Source of the DNA: Campylobacter jejuni
GTDB lineage: Bacteria > Campylobacterota > Campylobacteria > Campylobacterales > Campylobacteraceae
Reading direction: 5' to 3'
Assembly: GCA_014305285.1 (NCBI GenBank)
Contig: JACRSG010000009.1
Location: 19,089 to 83,088, forward strand
Length of the DNA stretch: 64,000 bases
Under the pieces are notes generated by a model. It saw nothing but the letters and a program-made list of their open reading frames with translations. It did no database searches and was not told the origin of the DNA. Numbering within the stretch: the first letter of the stretch is position 1; every line of letters begins with the position of its first letter. Below, in pieces: positions 47,094-56,206 of this stretch. The position numbers and the translations under genes were made by a program.

Positions 47094-47197
47094 ACTTTTA
47101 AGGAGTAAAAAACAAAAACGGAGTTGAATTATATATATTTATTTCTTAAAATTTAATTAAATACATTAAAATTATGTGATTTTTATCTTTGTTTGAT

Positions 47198-47203
47198 TAT
47201 AAT
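47198..47203 (+). promoter_or_regulatory. -10 box (TATAAT) for mntP
   Basis: TTTGATTATAATTTCATC lies about 38 nt before the ATG at 47241, preceded by a T-rich stretch. Confidence 0.45.
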
Positions 47204-47240
47204 TTCATCTTCAATTTTTTATAAAATTTTAGGATTTATT

Positions 47241-47804
47241 ATGGATTTTTATAGTCTTATTTTTTTATCCTGTGCTTTAGGAATGGATGCTTTTGCCGTA
47301 TCGCTATGCAAAGGTTTTAGTGTTAAAAAACTACATTTAAAACATTATTTTATTGTTGGAATTTATTTTGGTGGATTTCAAGTCTTGATGCCAACTATTG
47401 GTTATTTTATAGGCACCACTTTTGCATCTTTTATTGCGAGTATTGATCATTGGATAGCTTTTATTTTACTTTCTTTAATAGGATTAAAAATGATCAAAGA
47501 GTCATTGGAAAATGAAAATTGTGATAGCAATGCCAACCAATTTGGTTTTAAAATCATGTTAGCTCTAGCAATTGCTACGAGTATCGATGCACTAGCAGTT
47601 GGTGTGAGTTTTGCATTTTTAAATGTAAATTTATTATTAGCTATATTTTTAGTAGGTATTATCACTTTCATTTTGTGCATCATTGCTCTAAAAATAGGAA
47701 ATAAATTTGGAATTTATCTTAAAAATAAAGCTGAACTTTTAGGTGGATTAGTTTTAATTATATTAGGAGTAAAAATTCTAGCAGAACATTTATTTTTCGA
47801 TTGA
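47241..47804 (+). CDS. mntP: Manganese efflux pump MntP-like
   Basis: A 187-residue protein with six membrane segments arranged as two repeats. Each repeat carries an acidic motif: [17 protein letters not shown] (near 11) and [19 protein letters not shown] (near 110), the paired Asp sites of MntP (formerly YebN/DUF204). I choose ATG 47241 after AGGATTTATT; an upstream ATG would add 16 residues and lacks a ribosome site. Its end overlaps the convergent miaA gene by 15 nt. Confidence 0.88.
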   Translation: MDFYSLIFLSCALGMDAFAVSLCKGFSVKKLHLKHYFIVGIYFGGFQVLMPTIGYFIGTTFASFIASIDHWIAFILLSLIGLKMIKESLENENCDSNANQFGFKIMLALAIATSIDALAVGVSFAFLNVNLLLAIFLVGIITFILCIIALKIGNKFGIYLKNKAELLGGLVLIILGVKILAEHLFFD

Positions 47805-48659
47805 AAATTTCATTCTTAAAGCAGCTAAAGCTTTATTAAATTCCAAGGCTTTGCTTGGAAATTTTTTATTAAAAGTTCTTTGTCTTTTGGCAAGTTGTGT
47901 AGTGTGTATTGTGATTAAATTTTCAAGCTCATTAAAGGAAATTTTGCCATCTAAATATTCTTTACACTCTTTTAAGCCTATAGAATTTAACGCTTTAAGC
48001 TTATGATCAAAATTAGAAAAAAGAATTTTTGCTTCATCTAAAAGTCCATTATCAAGCATTTCTTTTGTTCTAGTTTGAATGCGTTTTTTTAAAATTTCTT
48101 TATCCCATGTAAGTTCATAAATTTCTATATCTTTAAGCACCCCAGGTTTTTGTGTCCTTTTTAAAAATTCACTAGGAATTTCTCTTGTTTGTTCATAAAT
48201 ACCCAGCCATTTTTTTAATCTATAAGTATCATTTTTTTCTATTTGATAGTTTGGATCAATATTTAATAAAAGAGTATAAATTTCATCATTATTTAAAGAA
48301 TTCTTTGATTCTAAAGTTTTTTCACTTAAACCATCTATCATAGTTTTTAAATAAAATCCAGTTCCGCCTACTATAATTAGAGGCAAATTTCTAACTAAAG
48401 CAAATCCTTTTGCTTTTTGGTATTCTCTTATGAATAACTCAACATTAAAATGTTCATTCACGCTCAATAAATTTACCCCAAAGTATTTTATGTTCGTAAG
48501 ATCATCTTGTGAAGGTTTAGTGCTTGCTATATTAATCTCTTTATAAACACAAAGACTATCAAGACTTAAAACAACAGCATCAAATTCTCTTGCTAAAGTA
48601 TTGGCTATATATGTTTTTCCACTCGCTGTTGTTCCTATTAATGCTATTTCAAAAAACAT
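47790..48659 (-). CDS. miaA: tRNA dimethylallyltransferase
   Basis: A 289-residue enzyme adding the isopentenyl group to A37 of UNN-reading tRNAs. It carries the P-loop [14 protein letters not shown] (residues 7-20), [19 protein letters not shown] near 32 and [19 protein letters not shown] near 97. The zinc-free tail [15 protein letters not shown] closes it. The family's usual DSxQ/Y is slightly diverged (DSLCVY). It converges on mntP and diverges from the prenyltransferase gene. Confidence 0.92.
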   Translation of the reverse strand: MFFEIALIGTTASGKTYIANTLAREFDAVVLSLDSLCVYKEINIASTKPSQDDLTNIKYFGVNLLSVNEHFNVELFIREYQKAKGFALVRNLPLIIVGGTGFYLKTMIDGLSEKTLESKNSLNNDEIYTLLLNIDPNYQIEKNDTYRLKKWLGIYEQTREIPSEFLKRTQKPGVLKDIEIYELTWDKEILKKRIQTRTKEMLDNGLLDEAKILFSNFDHKLKALNSIGLKECKEYLDGKISFNELENLITIHTTQLAKRQRTFNKKFPSKALEFNKALAALRMKFSIEK

Positions 48660-48729
48660 TTTAATATTTATCCTAAAATTTATAAAAATTTTAGTAAAAT
48701 CATAGCAAAAAATATTTTAAAGTAGAAAA

Positions 48730-49614
48730 ATGAACACATTCTGGATAAAATTGAAAGATATTTTAGAACTTGTAGTATTTAAGCATTCTATTTTCGCTTT
48801 GCCTTTTTTATTTTCCTCTATGATTGTAGCATCAAAACTTGCAAATGACAGTGTTTGGTTTGGTTTTAAAGCATTGATTTTAGGCATTATTTGTGCAGTG
48901 AGTGCAAGAAATTTTGCTATGGCTACAAATCGTTTAATGGATGAAGATATAGATAAGGATAATCCTCGTTGCGCAAATCGCCCTAATGTCAGTGGAAAAA
49001 TAGGTAGAAAAAGTGTATGGATTTTTATCATCATTAATGCACTTATTTTTATATCATGTTCTTATTTTATTAATACCTTGGCTTTTTATTTGTCTTTTCC
49101 TGTGCTTTTTATATTAGCTATTTATTCAGCTTTTAAACGCTTTAGTTCTTTAGCGCATTTAGTTTTAGGATTTTGTTTAGGACTTGCACCTATTGCAGGA
49201 AGCGTTATAATTATGGGTGAAATTCACATCTATAGCGTTATTTTATGTTTAGGTGTAACTTTTTGGACAGCTGGGTTTGATTTGCTTTATTCTTTACAAG
49301 ATATGGAATATGATAAAAAAGTAGGACTTCACTCTATTCCTGCTAAATTTGGTTCAAAGGCTACTTTATTTATATCAGCTTTTTGCCATATTTTAGCGGT
49401 ATTATTTTGGCTTCTTTTTGTGTGGGAAGTTTGGGGTGTAGCACTTGGAAAAATAGCACTTATTGGGGTAATTATAAGCAGTATTATTTTAGCCTTGGAA
49501 CATAGAATTGTTCACAAGAATTTTGCTCATATTGATAGAGCATTTTTTACTCTAAATGGTTATTTAAGTATTATCTTTTTTATTTTTATTTGGATTGATT
49601 TATTATGGAATTAA
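48730..49614 (+). CDS. mqnP: UbiA-family prenyltransferase, probably MqnP of menaquinone synthesis
   Basis: A 294-residue membrane enzyme with about eight segments and both aspartate-rich sites of UbiA enzymes: ATNRLMDEDIDKDNPRC (near 60-75) and DLLYSLQDMEYDKKVGLHS (near 185-200). Campylobacter makes menaquinone by the futalosine route and has no ubiquinone. The family member there, MqnP, prenylates the naphthoate ring, so the usual ubiA label is probably misleading. Its end overlaps the next gene by 10 nt. Confidence 0.88.
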   Translation: MNTFWIKLKDILELVVFKHSIFALPFLFSSMIVASKLANDSVWFGFKALILGIICAVSARNFAMATNRLMDEDIDKDNPRCANRPNVSGKIGRKSVWIFIIINALIFISCSYFINTLAFYLSFPVLFILAIYSAFKRFSSLAHLVLGFCLGLAPIAGSVIIMGEIHIYSVILCLGVTFWTAGFDLLYSLQDMEYDKKVGLHSIPAKFGSKATLFISAFCHILAVLFWLLFVWEVWGVALGKIALIGVIISSIILALEHRIVHKNFAHIDRAFFTLNGYLSIIFFIFIWIDLLWN

Positions 49615-50102
49615 CACTTTTTAAAGCAGGATTTGAAGCTCATTTAGAATGTTGTGAAATAGAAAATAACCGTTTTCTTGGAGAATACCTAAAACTTGGA
49701 GCAATTTCTCAAATTTTAAAATGGAAAAAACTTGCTTTGCGCATTGATTTTGACGAGGGTGAAAAAATTATTTTCGATCTTCTTTTAAGTCTAAAAGAAG
49801 ATATTTTAAGGCTTGAAAATTCTTTAGATAAAAATAAAGAACTTATACCTCTTAAGCAAAAAGGGATAATAGAATCTTTAAATTTCGAATATCTGAATTT
49901 TTTAGATACTATTTTAGAAGAAGATAAAGAATATTATTTAAGATTTGATTTAAATAATCAAAAAATAGCTATTTTTATCAAAGCTCAAAGTCAAACATTG
50001 GCAAAAATTATCAAAATTAAGCCTGAAGACAAAATGGCTTTTGATGCTTTTGTTGTTGAAATTCAAAGAAATATAATAAGAAATAAGAAAGGCCAGGAAT
50101 GA
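49605..50102 (+). CDS. Unknown cytoplasmic protein
   Basis: A 165-residue protein with no signal peptide or membrane segment, rich in Lys, Leu and Glu. The start ELTLFKAGFEAHLECCEIENN and a middle helical stretch (FDLLLSLKEDILRLENSLDKN) do not match a family I recognise; a PilZ-like beta fold is possible but unsupported. It overlaps the prenyltransferase by 10 nt and the following gene by 4 nt, so it belongs to the same operon. Confidence 0.7.
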   Translation: MELTLFKAGFEAHLECCEIENNRFLGEYLKLGAISQILKWKKLALRIDFDEGEKIIFDLLLSLKEDILRLENSLDKNKELIPLKQKGIIESLNFEYLNFLDTILEEDKEYYLRFDLNNQKIAIFIKAQSQTLAKIIKIKPEDKMAFDAFVVEIQRNIIRNKKGQE

Positions 50103-50614
50103 GTGATGATGTACTTTATTTAGTTTTTATAATTGTGCTTTTAATTGCAATGCTAGCCTATATGAACATCAAAGAAAGAGAAAATAATACAAAAATAGTA
50201 AAGCTTCAAAATGCGATAGAAGACATTAGCAAAGAACTTCATTATTTTCGTAAAGAATTAGGAGTTAAAGATGATAATGAAGAGGATGAAGATTATAAAA
50301 CTTCTCTTTTAAAAGAAGAAATTATGATTGAACTTGATAAACAAATCAGTTCAAAAATTACTCCTGTTTTAAGAACACTAAAAACTATGGAACATATCAT
50401 AGAAGATTTTCAAAATGAACAACAAAATCGTCTTTTAAATTTGGAACAAAAAGCACAAAGCATGGCCAAACTTACACCAAATTACGATACAGAAGAACAA
50501 AAAATAGAAAATCTTTTCAAAGAAGGAAAAAGCATAGAACAAATCGCTAAAGATTTACGCATTGGCACTGGAAATGTAGAACTTGTCTTAAAATTTAAGA
50601 AATTGATAAAATAG
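50099..50614 (+). CDS. Membrane-anchored coiled-coil protein with C-terminal HTH
   Basis: A 171-residue protein with one membrane segment (VLYLVFIIVLLIAMLAYMNI, residues 5-24). A Glu/Lys-rich probable coiled coil covers about 30-125, and a small C-terminal helix-turn-helix follows: IENLFKEGKSIEQIAKDLRIGTGNVELVLK. The combination of an anchor, coiled coil and HTH resembles DUF6115-type proteins. DNA binding is possible but unproven. It overlaps the gene before it by 4 nt. Confidence 0.72.
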   Translation: MSDDVLYLVFIIVLLIAMLAYMNIKERENNTKIVKLQNAIEDISKELHYFRKELGVKDDNEEDEDYKTSLLKEEIMIELDKQISSKITPVLRTLKTMEHIIEDFQNEQQNRLLNLEQKAQSMAKLTPNYDTEEQKIENLFKEGKSIEQIAKDLRIGTGNVELVLKFKKLIK

Positions 50615-50626
50615 AATGGAAAATAA

Positions 50627-51589
50627 ATGCTTATAGATCAATTCGGTAGAAAGATAAATTATCTTAGAATTTCAGTTACACAAAGATGTAACTTTCGCTG
50701 CCTTTATTGTATGCCAAAAATTCCTTTTGATTATCAACCAAAAGAAAATTTATTAAGTTTAGAAGAACTTTTTTTATTTGTTAAAGCAGCCATAGACGAA
50801 GGAATTGAAAAAATCCGTATAACAGGTGGAGAACCTTTATTAAGAAAAGACTTAAGTATTTTTATAAAAATGATTAGTGATTATAAAAGCGATATTGATC
50901 TTGCTATAACTACAAATGGATTTCTACTAAAACACTTTGCTAAAGACCTAAAAAATGCTGGACTTAAACGACTTAATATTTCACTTGATACTCTAGATCA
51001 TAAAAAAGCAAAAACTCTTGCACAAAAGGATGTATTAGATAGTGTTTTATCTGGAATTGATGAAGCTTTAAATCTAGATTTAAAAGTAAAACTCAATACC
51101 GTAGCTCTTAAAAATTTAAACGATGATGAACTGATATCTCTTTTGGAATTTGCAAAATCAAAAAAAGCTCAAATTCGCTTTATAGAATTTATGGAAAATA
51201 CTCATGCTTATGGTAAATTACAAGGATTAAAAAGAGATGAAATTATACAAATTTTGAGCCAAAAATATCAAATTCAACTTATAAAAAAAGATGAAAAAGC
51301 ACCTGTGAGTATTTACAACGCAGATGATTATGAATTTGGAATTATAGATCCGCATAGTCATGAATTTTGTGATTCTTGCAATCGTATACGCTTGAGTGCT
51401 GAAGGCTTGTTGATACCTTGCCTTTATTTTGATGAAGCATTAAGTATAAAAGAAGCGGTTCAAAAAGGTGATATTAAAGCCGCTGTAGAAATATTACAAG
51501 AAGTATTAAGAAATAAACCAGAAAAGAATAAATGGAGTGTTGTTGATAATGAAACTTCATCTCGTGCTTTTTATCAAACTGGAGGTTAA
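50627..51589 (+). CDS. moaA: GTP 3',8-cyclase MoaA
   Basis: A 320-residue radical-SAM enzyme starting molybdenum-cofactor synthesis. The N-terminal cluster motif is [10 protein letters not shown] (near 22), and the C-terminal cluster is in [18 protein letters not shown] (near 248). [11 protein letters not shown] near 66 binds SAM. The C-terminal double glycine (QTGG) required for activity is present. In Campylobacter the cofactor serves formate dehydrogenase, nitrate and sulfite enzymes. It lies 12 nt after the coiled-coil gene. Confidence 0.95.
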   Translation: MLIDQFGRKINYLRISVTQRCNFRCLYCMPKIPFDYQPKENLLSLEELFLFVKAAIDEGIEKIRITGGEPLLRKDLSIFIKMISDYKSDIDLAITTNGFLLKHFAKDLKNAGLKRLNISLDTLDHKKAKTLAQKDVLDSVLSGIDEALNLDLKVKLNTVALKNLNDDELISLLEFAKSKKAQIRFIEFMENTHAYGKLQGLKRDEIIQILSQKYQIQLIKKDEKAPVSIYNADDYEFGIIDPHSHEFCDSCNRIRLSAEGLLIPCLYFDEALSIKEAVQKGDIKAAVEILQEVLRNKPEKNKWSVVDNETSSRAFYQTGG

Positions 51590-51591
51590 TT

Positions 51592-52335
51592 TTGCAACTT
51601 GTTGAAAGTTTTTTAAGTATTCAAGGAGAAGGCAAATATAACGGAAAATTAGCTATTTTTATGCGTTTTGCTGGTTGTAATTTTAACTGTTTAGGCTTTA
51701 ATGTAAAAATGTCAAAAAACGATAAAACTCTCATCGGATGTGATACAATAAGGGCTGTTTTCAAAAAAGATTTTAAAGAAAATTATGAAACTTTAAGTGC
51801 CAATGAACTTTTAAAAAGAGTGACAAAATTAAAACAAAGCTTTGATCCTATAGTTGTTATTACAGGTGGAGAGCCATTAATCCATTATGAAAATCCTGAA
51901 TTTATAGACTTTATCCAAATGTTATTAAAAAATAAATTTGAAATACACTTTGAAAGCAATGGAAGCATAGAAATTGATTTTGATAGATATCCTTTTTACA
52001 AAGAATGTATTTTTGCTTTAAGTGTTAAACTCCAAAATAGCGGGGTAAAAAAAGATAAACGATTAAATTTTAAAGCTTTAAAAGCATTTAAAAATTACGC
52101 AAAAGATAGTTTTTATAAATTTGTTTTAGATGCCAATACCCTCGATAATTCATTTTTAGAAATCAATGAAATTCTAAAAGAAGTTCCAAATCAAATTTTT
52201 TGTATGCCTATGGGTGAAAATGAGCAAAACCTTAAAAAAAATGCTCAAAAAATTGCTGAATTTTGTATTAAGAATGGTTATAATTATTCTGATAGAATTC
52301 ATATTCGTCTTTGGAACGATAAAGAGGGTGTATGA
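51592..52335 (+). CDS. queE: 7-carboxy-7-deazaguanine synthase QueE
   Basis: A 247-residue radical-SAM enzyme of queuosine synthesis. The cluster motif is the extended form seen in epsilonproteobacteria: GCNFNCLGF followed after about 15 residues by IGCDT, instead of the compact CxxxCxx[18 protein letters not shown] near 83 and the [18 protein letters not shown] start confirm the family. The start is TTG, immediately after GGAGG, which also encodes the end of moaA. It overlaps queD by 4 nt. Confidence 0.9.
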   Translation: MQLVESFLSIQGEGKYNGKLAIFMRFAGCNFNCLGFNVKMSKNDKTLIGCDTIRAVFKKDFKENYETLSANELLKRVTKLKQSFDPIVVITGGEPLIHYENPEFIDFIQMLLKNKFEIHFESNGSIEIDFDRYPFYKECIFALSVKLQNSGVKKDKRLNFKALKAFKNYAKDSFYKFVLDANTLDNSFLEINEILKEVPNQIFCMPMGENEQNLKKNAQKIAEFCIKNGYNYSDRIHIRLWNDKEGV

Positions 52336-52913
52336 TTATAAGAAAATTATTTGAATTTGAAAACGCACACATTGTTAGATTTTGTTCATCTAAGCGTTGT
52401 AAAAGTAGCATTCATGGACATTCTTACAAAGTTGAAGTTTTACTTGAAAGTAAACATTTAGATAATGCTGGAATGGTCTATGATTTTGGACTTTTAAAAA
52501 CTTATATACGCCAAATTATTGATAGCTTTGACCATGCTATCGCTCTTTTTAAATACGATGATGCAAAATATTTAGAAGAAATGAAAAAATATTCAAGTCG
52601 TTGGATTTGCTTACCTGTTAATGTAAGTGCTGAAAATTTTTGTCGTGTATTTTTCATACTTATAGATGCTTTATTAAAACAAACAAAAATGGTAAATGGA
52701 GAACAAGGGGTGACTTTACAAAGCATTATTGTTCATGAAACAAGAACAGGCTATGCACAAGGTTTTAGAGAAGATGCTTATAGTGAGCTAATGCCAAAAA
52801 TTTCACTTCAAGACATAGAATTTTCCAATGGCATTAAAGCAGAATGGAATGATATAGATTTTTACAACAAATTAAAAAATGAAGAAATTTTTATAAATCC
52901 AAAGGAGATTTAA
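52332..52913 (+). CDS. queD: 6-carboxytetrahydropterin synthase QueD
   Basis: A 193-residue PTPS-fold enzyme making 6-carboxytetrahydropterin, the substrate used by QueE. Zinc histidines are in FENAHIVRF and [11 protein letters not shown] (residues 8-34), the catalytic Cys is near [11 protein letters not shown] and the glutamate in [10 protein letters not shown]. It is adjacent to queE with overlap, and folE elsewhere in the window supplies the dihydroneopterin precursor. The insertions make it longer than the 120-residue E.coli QueD. Confidence 0.9.
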   Translation: MIIRKLFEFENAHIVRFCSSKRCKSSIHGHSYKVEVLLESKHLDNAGMVYDFGLLKTYIRQIIDSFDHAIALFKYDDAKYLEEMKKYSSRWICLPVNVSAENFCRVFFILIDALLKQTKMVNGEQGVTLQSIIVHETRTGYAQGFREDAYSELMPKISLQDIEFSNGIKAEWNDIDFYNKLKNEEIFINPKEI

Positions 52914-53338
52914 TGCAAAAAGCTAAAATTTTAATTGCCTTAAGTTTTTTTTTATTAGTTTTATCTGCCTGTTCTAATGATGAAAAAAATATTTCCAAGA
53001 CTCAAAATACAGACCAAGAAGTAGTCCAAATAGAACAAAACGATGAAAAAACAGAATTAAGCGACTCCAATCTGCCTTTACCTGTGGATGATGAAGCACA
53101 AACTTCAGATGATGAACATGAAGCTAATCCTAGTATTATCAACTCTTTATATAAACAAAAATGTGCCACTTGTCACGGAGAAAAAGGGGAATTAAAACCT
53201 AAAAACAGCACAGCCATTAAAACCTTGAGCAACAAAATTTTTATACAAAAAATCAAAATGATAAAAGATAAAAATCATGGTTTTTTAAGTGATGAACAAA
53301 TTCAAAATTTAGCTGATTTGATAAACAAAGGAAAATGA
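52913..53338 (+). CDS. Monohaem cytochrome c lipoprotein
   Basis: A 141-residue protein. Residues 1-20 form a lipoprotein signal with lipobox LSAC at about 17-20. An acidic, Asp/Glu/Ser-rich linker (21-75) and a small cytochrome c domain with haem motif YKQKCATCHGEKGE (near 84) follow. The axial Met is probably in KMIKDKNHGFLS. It would be an outer- or inner-membrane-anchored periplasmic electron carrier. It overlaps queD by 1 nt and the following gene by 4 nt. Confidence 0.85.
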   Translation: MQKAKILIALSFFLLVLSACSNDEKNISKTQNTDQEVVQIEQNDEKTELSDSNLPLPVDDEAQTSDDEHEANPSIINSLYKQKCATCHGEKGELKPKNSTAIKTLSNKIFIQKIKMIKDKNHGFLSDEQIQNLADLINKGK

Positions 53339-53745
53339 TGGATCAAAGTTACGAATTCTTTTTAGCTTTACATCTTTATAGTCTTTATGCAAGCGGTTTT
53401 TTAATGCTTTTTTATCTTATACTAACACAAGGGAATTTTAAAACCGAATTCATTTTTATTCTTAGAATACGATTATTTTTACCAATTTATTATTTATTTT
53501 TAGCTTTGATTATTTTTACAGGTTGTTTATTATCAGCAATGAAACAATTTCAAATGAATTTTAATATCTGGATAATGATTTTTTCTTGGATCTTAATTTT
53601 TGCCTTAGCAATTTTTCACTTTGTTTGTTTTAAAAAAGCAAGAAGATTTAGAAAATATGCAACTTTTAGATGGATTAGTTGTTTAATTTTGCCTTTTGAA
53701 ATTTTTTTATTGTTTTTACCTTTTTTAATAGAAAGATATCTGTAA
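53335..53745 (+). CDS. Small integral membrane protein, unknown function
   Basis: A 136-residue protein made of four hydrophobic segments with short loops and several Phe/Leu runs. It begins MMDQSYEFFLALHLYSLYASGFLMLF, and the histidines (ALHLYS, AIFHFVC) could be haem ligands, which would fit the adjacent cytochrome c lipoprotein. That is a guess. It overlaps the cytochrome gene by 4 nt and lies 1 nt from rsmE. Confidence 0.7.
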   Translation: MMDQSYEFFLALHLYSLYASGFLMLFYLILTQGNFKTEFIFILRIRLFLPIYYLFLALIIFTGCLLSAMKQFQMNFNIWIMIFSWILIFALAIFHFVCFKKARRFRKYATFRWISCLILPFEIFLLFLPFLIERYL

Positions 53746-53746
53746 A

Positions 53747-54403
53747 ATGCAATTTTTGTATAACAAGCAAGCTGGAGAAGAGTTTATACAACTTCAAGGT
53801 GAAAGCTTTAACCATTTAAAAGCAAGAAGAGTAAAAGAAAATTCGGAACTAAATCTTAGAAATTTGCAAGATGGTTTTCTTTACAACTATACAATCACAA
53901 ATTTAAGAAGAAATTCTTGTACTTTAAAATTTTTAAATAAAAAATCACAAAATACAAAACAAAGTGAATTAAACTTAGCCTTAGCCATCATAGATATTAA
54001 AATTTTAGAAAAAACTCTGCCTTTCTTAAATGAACTTGGAGTAAAAAAGCTACATTTGGTTTTTACAAATTTTTCACAAAGAAATTTTAAAATGGATTTA
54101 GAAAGATTTGAAAAAATCATTATTTCTTCTTGTGAACAATGCGGTAGAAATACTAAAATGGATTTAATTATACACCAAAGTACTCAAGAATTTGTTCAAA
54201 AATTTCCAGATGCAATTATGGTTGATTTTCAAGGAGAACAACAAAGTCATTTCAATGAGAAAGAATTATATTTTATAGGTCCTGAAGGTGGATTTAACAA
54301 TGATGAGAGATTATTATTTAACCGGAAAATCTCTCTTAAAAGTTCTAATATTCTAAAAAGTCAAACGGCTATTATAGCTATAACTTCAAAAATTTTGCTT
54401 TAA
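53747..54403 (+). CDS. rsmE: 16S rRNA m3U1498 methyltransferase RsmE
   Basis: A 218-residue SPOUT methyltransferase with N-terminal PUA-like segment (NHLKARRVKENSELNLR, residues 23-39). LHLVFTNFSQRNFK precedes the knot, FIGPEGGFNNDERLL lies near 180, and the terminal SQTAIIAITSKIL helix closes the fold. All family motifs are visible; length is slightly short. The final gene of the overlapping moaA-queE-queD run, it ends before an rpmE promoter. Confidence 0.88.
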   Translation: MQFLYNKQAGEEFIQLQGESFNHLKARRVKENSELNLRNLQDGFLYNYTITNLRRNSCTLKFLNKKSQNTKQSELNLALAIIDIKILEKTLPFLNELGVKKLHLVFTNFSQRNFKMDLERFEKIIISSCEQCGRNTKMDLIIHQSTQEFVQKFPDAIMVDFQGEQQSHFNEKELYFIGPEGGFNNDERLLFNRKISLKSSNILKSQTAIIAITSKILL

Positions 54404-54441
54404 CTTTTCTTAAATTAATCTTTTTTTTATGTTAAATAATT

Positions 54442-54447
54442 TATAAT
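54442..54447 (+). promoter_or_regulatory. -10 box (TATAAT) for rpmE
   Basis: AATAATTTATAATCACAG lies about 35 nt before the rpmE ATG and after a T8 stretch. Confidence 0.45.
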
Positions 54448-54481
54448 CACAGCTTATTGTTTTAATTTTTAAGGAAAACTA

Positions 54482-54682
54482 ATGAAAAAAGAAATTCACC
54501 CAGAATATGTAGAATGCAAAGTAAGTTGTGCTTGTGGAAATACTTTTACAACAAAATCAAACAAAACAGAATTAAGAGTAGATATTTGTTCAAATTGCCA
54601 TCCTTTTTTTACAGGTAGTGAAAAAATTGTAGATGCTGCAGGTCGTGTAGAGAAATTTAAGAAAAAATACGCAATGCAATAA
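54482..54682 (+). CDS. rpmE: 50S ribosomal protein L31
   Basis: A 66-residue protein of the zinc-binding L31 type: cysteines in [13 protein letters not shown] (residues 10-22) and [12 protein letters not shown] (34-45) form the zinc site. The zinc-containing form is retained. RBS AAGGAAAACT precedes the ATG. It is followed after 2 nt by rsmI. Confidence 0.96.
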   Translation: MKKEIHPEYVECKVSCACGNTFTTKSNKTELRVDICSNCHPFFTGSEKIVDAAGRVEKFKKKYAMQ

Positions 54683-54684
54683 TT

Positions 54685-55509
54685 ATGCTTTATTTTATTC
54701 CTACCCCTATAGGAAATTTAAGCGATATTTCTTTTAGAGCCTTAGAACTTTTAAAGACTTGCAAATTTGTGTTTTGTGAAGATACAAGAGTAAGCAAGTC
54801 TTTGATTTCACTATTAAATGCCAAATTTCACACTGATATACATGTTTCTAAATTTATAGCCTTACATTCTCACAATGAAAAAGAAGTTTTAGCGAATATT
54901 GATTTAAAGTTATTTGAGAAAAATGTAGCTTATTTAAGTGATGCAGGAATGCCAGGGGTTAGTGATCCTGGTAGAGTTTTGATAGAATTTGCACAAAAAA
55001 ATAATATTGCTTATGAAGTTTTACCGGGTGCAAATGCAGCCTTAGTTGCTCTTGTAAGCTCGGCATTTTGTCAAAAAGAATTTATCTTTATTGGTTTTTT
55101 AGCAAATAAAGGTAAAGAAAGACAAAAAGACATAGAAAAAATTTTAAATCTTCCTTATCCAAGTATTATTTATGAATCTCCCAAGCGTATTTTATCTTTA
55201 GTAGAGCAAATTATGATTCTAGACAGTCAAAGAGAAATTTTTTTAATTAAAGAAATCAGTAAAAAATTTGAAAATAAATTTAAAGGTAACGCTAAAGAGC
55301 TTTTTGAAATTTTAAAAAAGTCTAATTTAAACGGTGAATGGGTTGTAGTACTGCAATCAAAAGAACAAAATTTTTTACAAAATACTCTTTGTGAAAAAGA
55401 TATTATGGATTTGGATCTACCTTTAAAGGCAAAAGCAAAATTATTATCAAACATCAATGGAAAAAATGCAAAAGAAATTTATCAAAAACTGCTTTTAAGT
55501 CAAGATTAG
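54685..55509 (+). CDS. rsmI: 16S rRNA 2'-O-methyltransferase RsmI
   Basis: A 274-residue tetrapyrrole-methylase-fold enzyme that modifies C1402. Signature segments: LYFIPTPIGNLSDISFRAL at the start, FCEDTRVSKSL near 30, LHSHNEKEV, the YLSDAGMPGVSDPG loop near 90 and the EVLPGANAALVALVSSAF motif. It follows rpmE after 2 nt and precedes a SpoU-type methylase, an RNA-modification cluster. Confidence 0.93.
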   Translation: MLYFIPTPIGNLSDISFRALELLKTCKFVFCEDTRVSKSLISLLNAKFHTDIHVSKFIALHSHNEKEVLANIDLKLFEKNVAYLSDAGMPGVSDPGRVLIEFAQKNNIAYEVLPGANAALVALVSSAFCQKEFIFIGFLANKGKERQKDIEKILNLPYPSIIYESPKRILSLVEQIMILDSQREIFLIKEISKKFENKFKGNAKELFEILKKSNLNGEWVVVLQSKEQNFLQNTLCEKDIMDLDLPLKAKAKLLSNINGKNAKEIYQKLLLSQD

Positions 55510-55522
55510 GTAAAATTTTAAG

Positions 55523-56206
55523 ATGATAGTTTATGGGAAGCAAATATTTTTTTATATTTTAGAATATCATAAAGACCGTATTAACGAGCTTTTTTTAGCA
55601 AAAGAATGCGACAAAGCTACTTTTTCCAAAATCGCAAAATCAGGTTTTAAAATCAAAAAACTTGATTTTAAAACTGCTCAAGCTTATGCGAAAGGTGGAA
55701 ATCATCAAGGTTTTTTGCTAGATATTAAAGAAAGTTCTTTTGCAAATCTAAATGAGATCAAAAAAAATGATTTTATTGTTATGCTTTATGGAATTAGTGA
55801 TGTAGGAAATATAGGGGCTATCACGCGTACAGCTTATGCTTTAGGGGTTGGATCTTTAATTTTTATTGGTGAAAAATTAGCCATGGAAGGAGTAATTCGC
55901 ACAAGCAGTGGAGCAGCTCTTGATTTACCTATTGTGATAAGCAACGATGCTTTAAGTGTAATAAATGAACTAAAACAAGTAGGTTTTTATTTTTATGCGA
56001 GCGATGGCTCAGGAAAAGAAATTCACAGTGTAAAAATAAATAATGGTAAAAAAGTTTTGGTTTTGGGTAGTGAGGGTTTTGGTTTAAGCTCTAAAATTGT
56101 AAAAAAATGTGATGAATGTGTGGGCATTGCGATGAAAAATAATTTTGATAGTCTTAATGTCAGCACTGCTTTTGCAATACTTTGTGATAGGATGTTAAAT
56201 GCTTAA
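55523..56206 (+). CDS. SpoU/TrmH family RNA 2'-O-methyltransferase (RlmB-like)
   Basis: A 227-residue SPOUT enzyme with an N-terminal substrate-binding part (1-75) and the catalytic knot. The knot carries YGISDVGNIGAITRTAYALGV (motif 1, near 92), VLVLGSEGFGLSS (motif 2, near 178) and NFDSLNVSTAFAILCDRML (motif 3). Residues agree best with RlmB, which methylates G2251 of 23S rRNA, but the group also modifies tRNAs. Its end overlaps the next gene by 8 nt. Confidence 0.88.
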   Translation: MIVYGKQIFFYILEYHKDRINELFLAKECDKATFSKIAKSGFKIKKLDFKTAQAYAKGGNHQGFLLDIKESSFANLNEIKKNDFIVMLYGISDVGNIGAITRTAYALGVGSLIFIGEKLAMEGVIRTSSGAALDLPIVISNDALSVINELKQVGFYFYASDGSGKEIHSVKINNGKKVLVLGSEGFGLSSKIVKKCDECVGIAMKNNFDSLNVSTAFAILCDRMLNA

